Assembly (NCBI GenBank): GCA_022763425.1 | Contig: JALEGD010000001.1 | Location: 124,001 to 188,000, forward strand | Length of the DNA: 64,000 nucleotides | Source of the DNA: Pelagibacteraceae bacterium | Lineage (GTDB): Bacteria > Pseudomonadota > Alphaproteobacteria > Pelagibacterales > Pelagibacteraceae | Direction: 5' to 3' | In this document: positions 44,081-52,536 of the stretch, one piece after another | How positions within the stretch are numbered: the stretch's first letter is position 1 | Layout of the letters: each line of letters begins with the position of its first letter | Program-made: the position numbers and the translations under genes | The notes under the pieces: model-generated | Databases searched by the model: none | Told to the model about the DNA's origin: nothing | The model's input: the letters and a program-made list of their open reading frames with translations, nothing else

Positions 44081-44807
44081 GTGTAAAAAAATTTTATTAT
44101 TATTTATTGTTCTATGTTTTCAGACTTCGCAGTGTATTTCAAGAGAATATAATTATGAGGCTTATGGTTTAAATTTAAATTTCTTAAATTTGAAGTTAAA
44201 TATAAAGGATGGAAAGATTTATTCTATAATTCATAGCAAAGGTCTAGCTGGTCACTTTTTTAGTTTTGAAAATATAATTCAGACAACATATGATAAAAAT
44301 AATTTAGAATATTATTTTAATTTAAAAAAAAAAAATAAAGAAAAAATTTACCAATTTAAAGTTAAAAATGGTGATATTGACCTGAGCAATATTAATCTCA
44401 ATAAAGGTAAAAATTACAAATTAATAAAAAAAACAGATTTAAGAAATGTACTAGATCCATTAACAGCTGTAAGTGAAATTCTTTATAGTAATAAAATAGA
44501 TGCTAAATGTAATTTTAAAAATAGAATATATGATGGCGATGATGTGTACGAAATATTTTTAACACCTGAAGAAAAAAATAAATCAAAAATTAAATTTAAT
44601 AAAAAAGAATATAAAATTATTTTTGTTTGTAGACTAAATTATAAAGCAATTTCAGGACATAAATTTAAAAGAGAAAAAAAATTGAATTCAAGGTATTTAG
44701 ATATTTATTTTTCAAAATTTAATAATAATGTATTGCCAACCTACTTTGAGGCAAAATCAAAAATTATTCCCGTGAAAATGTATTTATCAACAGTTTTAAA
44801 CCCTTGA
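44079..44807 (+). CDS. DUF3108 periplasmic protein
   Basis: This 242-residue protein has a signal peptide (about 1-20) and DUF3108 features: NYEAYGLNLNFLNLKLNI, a region with DLRNVLDPLTAVSEILYS, CNFKNRIYDGDDVYEI and a C-terminal LPTYFEAKSKIIPVKMYL. The family is a secreted beta-rich protein of unknown role in the envelope. Its ATG overlaps the start of ispZ on the other strand. Confidence 0.85.
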   Translation: MCKKILLLFIVLCFQTSQCISREYNYEAYGLNLNFLNLKLNIKDGKIYSIIHSKGLAGHFFSFENIIQTTYDKNNLEYYFNLKKKNKEKIYQFKVKNGDIDLSNINLNKGKNYKLIKKTDLRNVLDPLTAVSEILYSNKIDAKCNFKNRIYDGDDVYEIFLTPEEKNKSKIKFNKKEYKIIFVCRLNYKAISGHKFKREKKLNSRYLDIYFSKFNNNVLPTYFEAKSKIIPVKMYLSTVLNP

Positions 44808-44841
44808 TTTATGAGTAATGATAATTAACTATTAAATACTA

Positions 44842-45174
44842 ATGAAAAATAAAATTCCTCAAAAAGCAAAATTTTCTATTGGAGAAGTTGTAAGACACCG
44901 CTTGTTTGAATTTAGAGGCATTATTTACGATGTAGACTTTGAGTTTAATAATTCAGAAGAATGGTATCAATCTATACCAAAAGATGTGAGACCAAGAAAG
45001 GATCAGCCATTCTACCATATCTTGGCAGAAAATGATGAAATCACTTATGAAGCTTACGTATCTGAACAAAATTTAGTCTTAGACGATAGAAACGAGCCAG
45101 TTGGCCATCCATTGGTGAAAGAGATCTTTAATGGACAAGGAAAAGACGGTCTGTATCTTAGATCCACAAATTAA
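44842..45174 (+). CDS. hspQ: Heat-shock protein HspQ / hemimethylated-DNA-binding YccV family
   Basis: This 110-residue protein has the YccV-like fold pattern: AKFSIGEVVRHRLFEFRGIIYDVDFEF at the start, WYQSIPKDVRPRKDQPFYHILAE near residues 43-65, and a C-terminal DGLYLRSTN. HspQ in E. coli is a Lon-adaptor and specificity enhancer. The gene starts 34 bases after the DUF3108 stop. Confidence 0.93.
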   Translation: MKNKIPQKAKFSIGEVVRHRLFEFRGIIYDVDFEFNNSEEWYQSIPKDVRPRKDQPFYHILAENDEITYEAYVSEQNLVLDDRNEPVGHPLVKEIFNGQGKDGLYLRSTN

Positions 45175-45243
45175 TATTCGCCTAAAATAAAACACTTTTT
45201 CTTCAGCAATCAGACATTTTCCTAATCTAAATCAATATTCATA

Positions 45244-45286
45244 GTCCAGTTTGAAGTTTTTCCCATTCTCCCTCTTCAAACTGGAC
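45244..45286. ncRNA. Perfect 13-bp hairpin with pyrimidine-rich (anti-Shine-Dalgarno-like) loop
   Basis: GTCCAGTTTGAAG and CTTCAAACTGGAC are exact inverted repeats around a 17-base loop, TTTTTCCCATTCTCCCT. No T-run follows on either strand, so it is not an ordinary terminator. The plus-strand loop contains TTCTCCCT, the complement of the ribosome-binding sequence AGGGAGAA used by the DUF4212-symporter operon and, over 7 bases, by dctP. It could be a small RNA element or an attenuator before ccmC. The 158-base gap holds nothing else recognisable. Confidence 0.45.
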
Positions 45287-45332
45287 AGACTAACACATAC
45301 CAAAATAAATTATTTTCTTTAGTTTTTGCGAA

Positions 45333-46034
45333 ATGTTTAAATATTTAAACACCAAAAACTTTAAAAGCTTTCATGACCATTATCTTTTTTGGGTAAAAAT
45401 TTTTTTTCTCACTCTAGTAATATTTGGCCTGATACTATCCCTCTTTTTATCTCCTGCAGATTATTTGCAAGGAGACACGGTAAGGATCATGTATGTCCAT
45501 GTGCCGGCATCTTGGTTGACTTTACAAATTTATGCAGTGATGTGTGTTTGCAGTTTTATTGCATTAATTTTTAAAAATAGAGTTTTTACAATAATAACAA
45601 AAAGTATTGCGCCCATTGGTTTTACTTTTTCATTAATATCACTTTTTACCGGATCAATTTGGGGCCAGCCGACTTGGGGCACTTTTTGGACATGGGACGC
45701 AAGATTAACTTCAATGCTTATTTTAGTAATATTTTATATTGTATATATTCTTTCTTGGAAAATAATTACAAATTTTCATTTAGCAGAAAAATTATCATCT
45801 ATTATTGCTTTAATTGGTTTGGCTAATCTACCAATTATAAAATTTTCTGTAGATTGGTGGAATACTTTGCATCAGCCTGCAACAATTAAACTTACAGAAA
45901 GTTCTACAATTCATTCATCAATGCTTACTCCTCTAATAGTGATGTTTTTGTCTTTTCTTGTATTCTCAGTAATTATTTTTTTAATTAGATTTAAACTTGA
46001 AAGTTTAAATCTTAGAATTCATTCAAAAAGATAA
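45333..46034 (+). CDS. ccmC: Heme exporter/chaperone CcmC
   Basis: CcmC loads heme onto CcmE during cytochrome c maturation. The 233-residue protein has six helices and the tryptophan-rich WGTFWTWDARLTSMLIL motif near residues 115-131, plus IMYVHVPASW and WWNTLHQPATI, with the axial-histidine positions in place. The ATG is used as start. It shares one base with ccmE. No ccmD lies between them. Confidence 0.96.
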   Translation: MFKYLNTKNFKSFHDHYLFWVKIFFLTLVIFGLILSLFLSPADYLQGDTVRIMYVHVPASWLTLQIYAVMCVCSFIALIFKNRVFTIITKSIAPIGFTFSLISLFTGSIWGQPTWGTFWTWDARLTSMLILVIFYIVYILSWKIITNFHLAEKLSSIIALIGLANLPIIKFSVDWWNTLHQPATIKLTESSTIHSSMLTPLIVMFLSFLVFSVIIFLIRFKLESLNLRIHSKR

Positions 46035-46477
46035 TGAACAATAAAACAAAACAAAGATTAAGTTTTTTCCTAGTATCAGTGATTGCCTTCATAATAATTG
46101 GTAAATTTATTTATGAGTCATTATCAAAAAATACAGTTTATTTTTTTTCTCCAAGCGAGTTATATATTTCTACAGAGTTACCAAATGGATTAATTCGTAT
46201 TGGTGGAATGGTAAAAAAGGGTTCTTTAATTAAAGAAGGTAATAAGTATTCTTTTATTATCACAGATTTTAAAAATGATATTTCAGTAAATTATATAGGT
46301 ATCAAACCCAATCTATTTGAAGAGGGTCAAGGTGCAGTTGTTGAAGGAAAATTAAGCACAAGAAATAGCTTAATGGCGTCAAAAATATTAGCTAAGCATG
46401 ATGAAAATTATATGCCGAAAGAAGTTGCCGATGCATTAAAAAAATCTGGTGATTGGAACAAAAATTATGGCAAGTAA
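46034..46477 (+). CDS. ccmE: Cytochrome c maturation heme chaperone CcmE
   Basis: CcmE binds heme covalently through a histidine and passes it to CcmF. The 147 residues have one N-terminal membrane helix, an OB-fold domain with LIRIGGMVKKGSLI and GQGAVVEGKLS, and the heme-binding KHDENYMPKEVADAL motif near residues 119-133. Ends are shared with ccmC (one base) and ccmF (11 bases). Confidence 0.96.
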   Translation: MNNKTKQRLSFFLVSVIAFIIIGKFIYESLSKNTVYFFSPSELYISTELPNGLIRIGGMVKKGSLIKEGNKYSFIITDFKNDISVNYIGIKPNLFEEGQGAVVEGKLSTRNSLMASKILAKHDENYMPKEVADALKKSGDWNKNYGK

Positions 46478-48329
46478 TTTTGCTAATGGAGTATTAATAT
46501 TAAGTATTTTTTTTTCTTTTCTAAGTAATTTGTTTTTTTTTCAAAAAAAATTTAATTTATCTATCCGATTATTTAATTTTTCTTCAATTTTAATTATTTT
46601 TACTTTTCTTTTACTAATTTATTTTTTTTACTCATCAAATTTTAGTATTGCAGCAGTTTATGAAAATTCACATACATTAAAGCCAATCTTTTATAAAATA
46701 GCTGGGACCTGGGGAAATCACGAAGGGAGTTTATTACTTTTTATAGTTATTATTGCGGTTTACGGTTCTTTATTTTCTATTTTTTTTAACAAAGCAGAAA
46801 GTGAGAAATTCAAATCATGGGTAATTTTTTTTCAAAATAATTTATTTTTAATTTTTTTAATTTTTTTAATTACTACATCCAATCCTTTTGACATGATTAT
46901 TCCTAGACCTATAGAAGGGTTGGGTTTAAACCCTATACTTCAAGACCCTTTATTAGTAATTCATCCTCCATTTTTGTATTTAGGCTATGTTGGTTTTTCT
47001 TTAACTCTTAGTTTGGTTTTATCTGGTTTAGTAAATAAAAATTTAAATTCAAATTGGGCAATTATTAGCTGGCCATGGGTAATGATAGCGTGGGTATTTT
47101 TAACTATTGGAATTACTTTAGGATCAGTATGGGCATATTATGAACTTGGTTGGGGTGGCTATTGGTTTTGGGATCCTGTTGAAAATGCATCTTTAATGCC
47201 ATGGTTAGCGGGCACAGCATTAATTCATTCTATGCTAGTTTTAAAACTAAAGAATCAAATGAAAAGTTGGACAAGTTTATTAGCCATAATTACTTTTTCT
47301 TTTAGTTTATTAGGTACATTTCTAGTGAGATCAGGAGTGCTCAATTCAGTACATGCATTTGTTAATGATCCAGATCGTGGTGTTTTTATATTGATGATAA
47401 TCTTTTTAATTACACTTTCGTCTTTAATAATTCACATTCTTTTTTCAGAAAAAAATAAACAAATTACCAATTATTTTTTATCAAAAGAAAGTTTTGTGAA
47501 TTTAAATAATCTTTTTTTGCTATTTTTTCTTTTTGTAGTTTTGTTAGGTACAATTTATCCAATAATTTTATCTATTTTTGATCAAACAATCTCTGTTGGA
47601 CCAGTATACTACAACACTATACTCGCACCATTTGTTTTTATCTTTTTGGTTCTTATGTCCATCGGACCATTGTTAAAATGGTCTAATAAAATCAAACTAC
47701 AAGATCTATACATTTATATTTATATTTTTATTTTATGTTTGGTTTTATCTATAATCATAATTGTATTATCGAACAGCTATGATTTGATTTTATTTTTGGG
47801 GATAGCCTCATCATTATTCTTAATATTTTCGATTTTGGGCGAAATTTATAAAGGCAGTATTAGAATTAAGCCTTTTTATTTACCGAGGCTTTTGTCACAC
47901 ATGGGCGTGGGTATATTTTTCTTATCTATTTTTCTTAACTCTTATTATTCTTACACAAAAGATTTTGAAATAAAAATTAATGAAACAAAAAGTTTTGATA
48001 ATTTATCTTTAAAGTTTGTTGATCACAGTATTGGTAAAATAGAAAATTATTTAGAAATGAAGACTAAATTTGAAATCAGAAGCGGAAAAGAAGTATTTAA
48101 TTTAGAACCCTCTGTTAGAAAGTATTTTCAACCAAATCAAATTACATCTGAGACAAGTATAAAACCAACTTTTTTTTCTAATTATTATTTAGCTATTAAT
48201 TTTCCAGATTCTCAAAGTATAATTTTAGGCGCGAGATATTATTATAATTATTTAATCCACGGTATTTGGCTTGGCTTATTGTTAATTATTTTTGGAGGTT
48301 TTTTAAGTGTATTTAAAAAAAGGATTTAA
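46467..48329 (+). CDS. ccmF: Cytochrome c heme lyase subunit CcmF
   Basis: CcmF is the membrane heme lyase. The protein has about 620 residues and 13-15 helices. The WWD signature WGGYWFWDPVENASLMPW lies near residues 227-244, with HEGSLLLF at about 83-90 and the family segment SGVLNSVHAFVNDP. I use the ATG at 46467; a GTG six codons earlier is also possible. Its end overlaps the ccmG start by 23 bases. Confidence 0.96.
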   Translation: MASNFANGVLILSIFFSFLSNLFFFQKKFNLSIRLFNFSSILIIFTFLLLIYFFYSSNFSIAAVYENSHTLKPIFYKIAGTWGNHEGSLLLFIVIIAVYGSLFSIFFNKAESEKFKSWVIFFQNNLFLIFLIFLITTSNPFDMIIPRPIEGLGLNPILQDPLLVIHPPFLYLGYVGFSLTLSLVLSGLVNKNLNSNWAIISWPWVMIAWVFLTIGITLGSVWAYYELGWGGYWFWDPVENASLMPWLAGTALIHSMLVLKLKNQMKSWTSLLAIITFSFSLLGTFLVRSGVLNSVHAFVNDPDRGVFILMIIFLITLSSLIIHILFSEKNKQITNYFLSKESFVNLNNLFLLFFLFVVLLGTIYPIILSIFDQTISVGPVYYNTILAPFVFIFLVLMSIGPLLKWSNKIKLQDLYIYIYIFILCLVLSIIIIVLSNSYDLILFLGIASSLFLIFSILGEIYKGSIRIKPFYLPRLLSHMGVGIFFLSIFLNSYYSYTKDFEIKINETKSFDNLSLKFVDHSIGKIENYLEMKTKFEIRSGKEVFNLEPSVRKYFQPNQITSETSIKPTFFSNYYLAINFPDSQSIILGARYYYNYLIHGIWLGLLLIIFGGFLSVFKKRI

Positions 48330-48825
48330 AATATTAAGCTTAATATTAGCTTCAATAATTATTTTTTATTTTTTTTATTATTCTTTATTTCAAGAAAAAA
48401 AATTTAATCCAAAAGTTATGATTGGAAGTCAAATGCCAAATTTGCAATCTAAAACATTGTACAAAAATAAAGTTTTGTCGTTTTCAAATATTGTTAGTAA
48501 TGAAAAGTTTGTTGTTAATATTTTTGCGTCCTGGTGTGCACCTTGCAAAATTGAGCATCCTGTTTTGATGCAATTAAAAAATAGTAAAATTAAGATTATT
48601 GGTATTAATTACAAGGATAACCAAAAAAATGCCAAAGCATTTATTGAAAATTATCAAAACCCTTTTGAAAAAGTTTTAATTGATAGTGATGGCGCTTTGT
48701 CAATTCAACTTGGTGCGTTTGGAGTTCCAGAAACATTTTTAGTTGATAAAAATTTTACAATTATTGAAAAGCATATTGGTCCAATTGATAATAATTTTGT
48801 TAAAAAGGTTATAAATTTAAAATGA
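48307..48825 (+). CDS. ccmG: Thiol:disulfide interchange protein CcmG/DsbE
   Basis: CcmG reduces the cysteines of apocytochrome c. The 172-residue thioredoxin-fold protein has an N-terminal membrane anchor and the redox motif FASWCAPCKIEHP (WCAPC), followed by IGINYKDN and GAFGVPETFLVDK with the cis-proline. It begins with GTG overlapping ccmF and ends in TGA overlapping the ccmH ATG. Confidence 0.95.
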   Translation: MYLKKGFKILSLILASIIIFYFFYYSLFQEKKFNPKVMIGSQMPNLQSKTLYKNKVLSFSNIVSNEKFVVNIFASWCAPCKIEHPVLMQLKNSKIKIIGINYKDNQKNAKAFIENYQNPFEKVLIDSDGALSIQLGAFGVPETFLVDKNFTIIEKHIGPIDNNFVKKVINLK

Positions 48826-49175
48826 AGTTTTTTTTAGTTTTTATTATTTCTTGGTTTAGTATTGCTTATGCTAATGAGGTTCAGGATAGAACAAATTCTA
48901 TTACTAAAAATTTACGTTGCCTTGTGTGCGAAGGGCAGTCCGTTTATGAATCTAATTCAGATTTTGCGAAAGATATAAAAACCTTTGTTTCAAAAAAGAT
49001 AAAAGAAAAGAATACTAATGATGATATTTATGAATTTTTGATATCAAAATATGGAGAAGAAATAATATTAAATCCTGATTTTTCTAATAAATTTATATTT
49101 CTTTGGATAGCTCCTATCTTATTCTTTTTAATAGGTATTTTTTTTATTTTTAGGAGATCAAATGAAATTAGATAA
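48822..49175 (+). CDS. ccmH: Cytochrome c maturation protein CcmH (NrfF/CycL-like)
   Basis: CcmH presents apocytochrome to the heme lyase. The 117-residue protein has a signal peptide, the redox motif LRCLVCEGQSVYESNSDFAKDI and a C-terminal membrane helix. The usual LRCxxCQ has glutamate for glutamine after the second cysteine. A CcmI-like TPR part is not fused or adjacent. Its last bases overlap the NUDIX start by 14. Confidence 0.93.
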   Translation: MKFFLVFIISWFSIAYANEVQDRTNSITKNLRCLVCEGQSVYESNSDFAKDIKTFVSKKIKEKNTNDDIYEFLISKYGEEIILNPDFSNKFIFLWIAPILFFLIGIFFIFRRSNEIR

Positions 49176-49683
49176 ATGTTGTCATATTTATATTTATAAA
49201 AAAACTGATGCAGAGCAAAAAAAAAGAAAAGTTTGTAAAAAGTGTGGTTTTATTGATTATAAAAATCCTAAAATTGTAGCTGGATCCTTAGTTGTTAAAA
49301 ATAAAAAAATTTTATTATGTAGAAGAGCAATTGAGCCTAGTTATGGAAAATGGACTTTTCCGTCTGGATATTTAGATGCCAACGAAACTCCACAAGAAGG
49401 AGCGATTAGAGAAGCAAAAGAAGAAGTAAATATTAAAATAAAACTAAAAAAATTATTCATTATTTTTACTGTTCGAAAAAAAAATTTAATTCAATTTGTA
49501 TTTTTGGCTGATCACGTAAACAAAACCTACAAACCCGGCATTGAAACTCTCGAGGCAAAATATTTTAGTTTTGATGAGATACCATGAAAACATTTAGCCT
49601 TTCCTAGCGTAGCTTATGCTATTAAAAAATATAAAAAATTGCCTAAAAATTTGCCAATTTTTTACACTTTTGGCAAAGATTAG
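49162..49683 (+). pseudogene. NUDIX hydrolase with N-terminal zinc ribbon, interrupted by in-frame TGA
   Basis: The first 141 codons give a cysteine-containing N-terminal region (CCHIYIYKKT, CKKCGF) and a complete NUDIX box, GYLDANETPQEGAIREAKEEVN (residues 75-96), followed by a normal fold to FSFDEIP. At 49585-49587 a TGA stands exactly where related proteins have tryptophan (EIPW..LAFPS). The same frame continues with KHLAFPSVAYAIKKYKKLPKN and ends at TAG 49681-49683. Thus a 172-residue protein was split by a single TGG-to-TGA change or a sequencing error. The catalytic core upstream is intact, so a truncated enzyme could still be made. Confidence 0.85.
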
Positions 49684-49722
49684 GTCTTTTAATTCAACCT
49701 TTAATCATATAGTTACCAACTA

Positions 49723-50205
49723 ATGAAAAAAATATTTTTATCAGGACTATTTGTTTTATTAACTTCATCAGCTTTTGCCAAGGGATTAGCACTGTCAACT
49801 GGTGTTTTAGATTATAGTGATGATAAGAAAAAAGCTGGATTTTTAGAAGGTACTTATAGTTTTGGAGAAGATAAAGCATTCGAAACTGCTATTGGAAAAT
49901 TAGTACCAATTACTGGCGCCATGTTAACAGAGGATAGCGCTTCAATGATTTATGCAGGTTACAAAGTTGATTATAAAATTGGAAATTTTCTAATTAGCCC
50001 AAGTTTTACCCCGGGATATTATGATGAAGGGGATGGAAAAGATTTAGGCCATAACATTGAATTTAAGTCTCAAATTAATCTTGGCTGGAATTTAGGAGAG
50101 AAAAGTAATTTTGGATTATCATATAGCCATATATCCAATGCTAGCATAGGTGATAAAAATCCTGGCGCTAATAATATCGCATTTACTTTTTACACACAGT
50201 ATTAA
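49723..50205 (+). CDS. PagL-like outer-membrane beta-barrel (lipid A 3-O-deacylase family)
   Basis: This 160-residue protein has a signal peptide ending in SSAFA and an eight-strand barrel pattern with alternating aromatic residues ending in ...FYTQY. The region near residues 134-150 reads YSHISNASIGDKNPGANN, matching PagL with catalytic His136 and Ser138. The triad glutamate expected about 12 residues after the serine is replaced by asparagine (Asn150), so catalysis is doubtful. It lies 10 bases upstream of the 2-hydroxyacid dehydrogenase gene, which may share its transcript. Confidence 0.8.
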   Translation: MKKIFLSGLFVLLTSSAFAKGLALSTGVLDYSDDKKKAGFLEGTYSFGEDKAFETAIGKLVPITGAMLTEDSASMIYAGYKVDYKIGNFLISPSFTPGYYDEGDGKDLGHNIEFKSQINLGWNLGEKSNFGLSYSHISNASIGDKNPGANNIAFTFYTQY

Positions 50206-50214
50206 CTTTTAGAT

Positions 50215-51363
50215 ATGAAATTAAACGATTGTCATAATGTAGATGATTTTCGTAAACTTGCTAAAAAAAAATTACCGTCTCCCATCTTTCATTATATTGA
50301 TGGTGGTGCCGATGATGAGAGTACCCTAAAGAGAAATACAGATTCTTTTAATAAATGTGACTTGGTTCCAAATGTCTTAACTGATGTGAGTAGTATTGAT
50401 ACTTCAACAACAGTACTGGGTCATAAAATTGATTTTCCATTATTTCTATCACCAACAGCTATGCATCAAATGTACCATCATGAAGGAGAACAAGCGACTG
50501 CAAGAGCTGCAGAGAAATTTGGAACTTTCTTTAGTTTGTCAACAATGGGTACAAAAAGTATTGAAGAAGTTTCAAATATTTCAGGTGGACCAAAAATGTT
50601 TCAATTATATATTCACAAGGATCAAGGTCTTACAGATAATTTGATAGAACGTTGTCAACGATCTGGTTTTAAAGCCATGTGTTTAACCGTTGATACTATT
50701 GTAGCGGGCAATAGAGAAAGAGATCATCGTACTGGATTTACAACACCACCAAAACTTACCTTGGAAAGTTTATTGAGTTTTGCAACTCATCCTGAATGGA
50801 GCATAAGGTATATGCTTGGTCCAAAATTTAGATTAGCTAACGTGGAACATATATCTGAAAATCAAACAAATATAGAAAGCTCTGTAATGTCTTATATTAA
50901 TTCACAATTTGACCGAACAATGAATTGGAAGCATGCTGAATATGCTGCAAAAAAATGGAATGGACCATTTGCTTTAAAGGGGGTTATGTCCGTGGAGGAC
51001 GCAAAAAAAGCAATAGATATTGGAGCAACGGCTATTATGATTTCAAATCATGGTGGAAGACAATTAGATGGTTCGCGAGCACCTTTTGATCAATTAGAGA
51101 CTCTAGTTGATGCTGTTGGAGATAAAATTGAGATAATTCTAGATGGTGGAATTAGAAGAGGCACTCATGTTTTAAAAGCTCTGGCTCTCGGAGCAAAAGC
51201 ATGTTCTATGGGAAAAGCATATTTATATGCATTAGGCGCCGGAGGTCAGCCAGGTGTTGAAAGAGTTTTGCAAAAAATGAAAGATGAAATTACTAGAGGT
51301 ATGACATTAATGGGAACGCGCAATGTTAATGAGTTAACCAAAGATAAGATTGCTTTTAGATAA
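50215..51363 (+). CDS. FMN-dependent alpha-hydroxy acid dehydrogenase (LldD/glycolate oxidase family)
   Basis: This 382-residue FMN-binding barrel oxidises 2-hydroxy acids such as L-lactate. Motifs include FHYIDGGADDESTLKRN, FPLFLSPTAMHQMYHHEGEQATARAAEKFG, ISNHGGRQLDGSRAPFD with the active-site His-Gly-Gly-Arg, and ILDGGIRRGTHVLKALALGAKACSMG for phosphate binding. L-lactate versus other 2-hydroxy acids cannot be told from sequence. It is followed after 2 bases by an aminotransferase gene in a tightly packed operon. Confidence 0.94.
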   Translation: MKLNDCHNVDDFRKLAKKKLPSPIFHYIDGGADDESTLKRNTDSFNKCDLVPNVLTDVSSIDTSTTVLGHKIDFPLFLSPTAMHQMYHHEGEQATARAAEKFGTFFSLSTMGTKSIEEVSNISGGPKMFQLYIHKDQGLTDNLIERCQRSGFKAMCLTVDTIVAGNRERDHRTGFTTPPKLTLESLLSFATHPEWSIRYMLGPKFRLANVEHISENQTNIESSVMSYINSQFDRTMNWKHAEYAAKKWNGPFALKGVMSVEDAKKAIDIGATAIMISNHGGRQLDGSRAPFDQLETLVDAVGDKIEIILDGGIRRGTHVLKALALGAKACSMGKAYLYALGAGGQPGVERVLQKMKDEITRGMTLMGTRNVNELTKDKIAFR

Positions 51364-51365
51364 TA

Positions 51366-52526
51366 ATGAAGATAGCTGATAATTTTTCAAGATTAGGTAC
51401 TGAGAATGCTTTTGTAATCTTGGCAAAAGCAAAAAAATTAGAAGGTGAAGGAAGAGAAATTATAAATTTAGGTATCGGACAACCTGATTTCTTAACCCCT
51501 AAACATATTGTAGAGGCAGGAAAAAAAGCATTAGACGAAGGGCATCACGGATATACACCTGCTAATGGGACACAAGAACTAAGAGATGGTGTAAGCAGGC
51601 ATATAAAAAAAATGTATGGAGCTGAAATAGACTCAGCACGAGTTTTTATTGCACCTGGTGGAAAACCTTCAATGTATTTTGCAATAATGATGTTTGGTCA
51701 ACCTGGTACAGAAATTATTTATCCAGAGCCAGGGTTTCCAATTTATGAGTCGGTAATAAATTATACAGGTGCAAAAGCAATTCCTATGTATTTATCTGAG
51801 AAGAAAAATTTTTCATTTAATGCAGATGAAGTGCTTTCTCTGATAAATGATAAAACGAGATTACTAATAATAAATAATCCGCAAAATCCAACAGGTGGAC
51901 TTATTGATAAAAATGAAATCGATAAGCTTGTACAAGGTTTAAAAAAATTCCCTGAAGTTGTAATATTGAGCGATGAAATTTACTCAAGACAAATTTATGA
52001 TGGAAAAAAGATGCCGTCATTTTTTTACTATCCTGAGCTTTATGATCGTTTAATTGTAATGGATGGTTGGAGTAAAACTTACGCAATGACAGGATGGAGA
52101 TTGGGTTGGAGTGTGTGGCCAGAAAGCCTAATTGATAAAGTTACTAGAATGGCAATTAATAGCTATTCATGTGTATCTGCTGCTAATCAAGTTGCAGCAT
52201 TAGCAGCTCTAGAAGGACCTCATGATTTTTTAGATGATATGATGGAAAAATTTGATAAGCGTCGAGAGCTAATTGTAAAAGGATTAAATAGCTTACCAGG
52301 AATTAAATGTAATAATCCAGGGGGAGCATTTTATGCATTTCCCAATGTGAGTGAAACTGGGATGAGCGGAGATACTTTTGCTGAAAAATGTTTATATGAT
52401 GCAGGCGTAGCCTTAGTTCCAGGCACTAGTTTTGGCAAATCATGCACAAATTTTGTAAGATTTAGCTTTGCAAATTCGTATGAAAATATTGAAAAAGCAT
52501 TGGAGAAAATAAAAAAAATTCTCTAA
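51366..52526 (+). CDS. PLP-dependent aminotransferase, class I/II (aspartate aminotransferase-like)
   Basis: This 386-residue enzyme has fold type I features: INLGIGQPDFLTPKHI, VFIAPGGKPSMYFAIMMFGQPG, NNPQNPTGGL, LSDEIYSRQI, and the PLP lysine in WSKTYAMTGWRLGW. The C-terminal half has FVRFSFANSYENIEKAL. The substrate is unknown; within this gene group, a 2-oxo acid from the 2-hydroxyacid dehydrogenases or glycolate oxidase (for example glyoxylate to glycine) is a reasonable inference. Confidence 0.92.
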   Translation: MKIADNFSRLGTENAFVILAKAKKLEGEGREIINLGIGQPDFLTPKHIVEAGKKALDEGHHGYTPANGTQELRDGVSRHIKKMYGAEIDSARVFIAPGGKPSMYFAIMMFGQPGTEIIYPEPGFPIYESVINYTGAKAIPMYLSEKKNFSFNADEVLSLINDKTRLLIINNPQNPTGGLIDKNEIDKLVQGLKKFPEVVILSDEIYSRQIYDGKKMPSFFYYPELYDRLIVMDGWSKTYAMTGWRLGWSVWPESLIDKVTRMAINSYSCVSAANQVAALAALEGPHDFLDDMMEKFDKRRELIVKGLNSLPGIKCNNPGGAFYAFPNVSETGMSGDTFAEKCLYDAGVALVPGTSFGKSCTNFVRFSFANSYENIEKALEKIKKIL

Positions 52527-52536
52527 TATATAAATT

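Noticed and set aside
49585-49587. TGA decoded as tryptophan (genetic code change)
   Set aside because: TGG is used for tryptophan throughout, and TGA ends well-defined genes such as tsaD, mscS, ccmG and DUF2794 at the expected lengths. A genome-wide recoding is therefore not supported.
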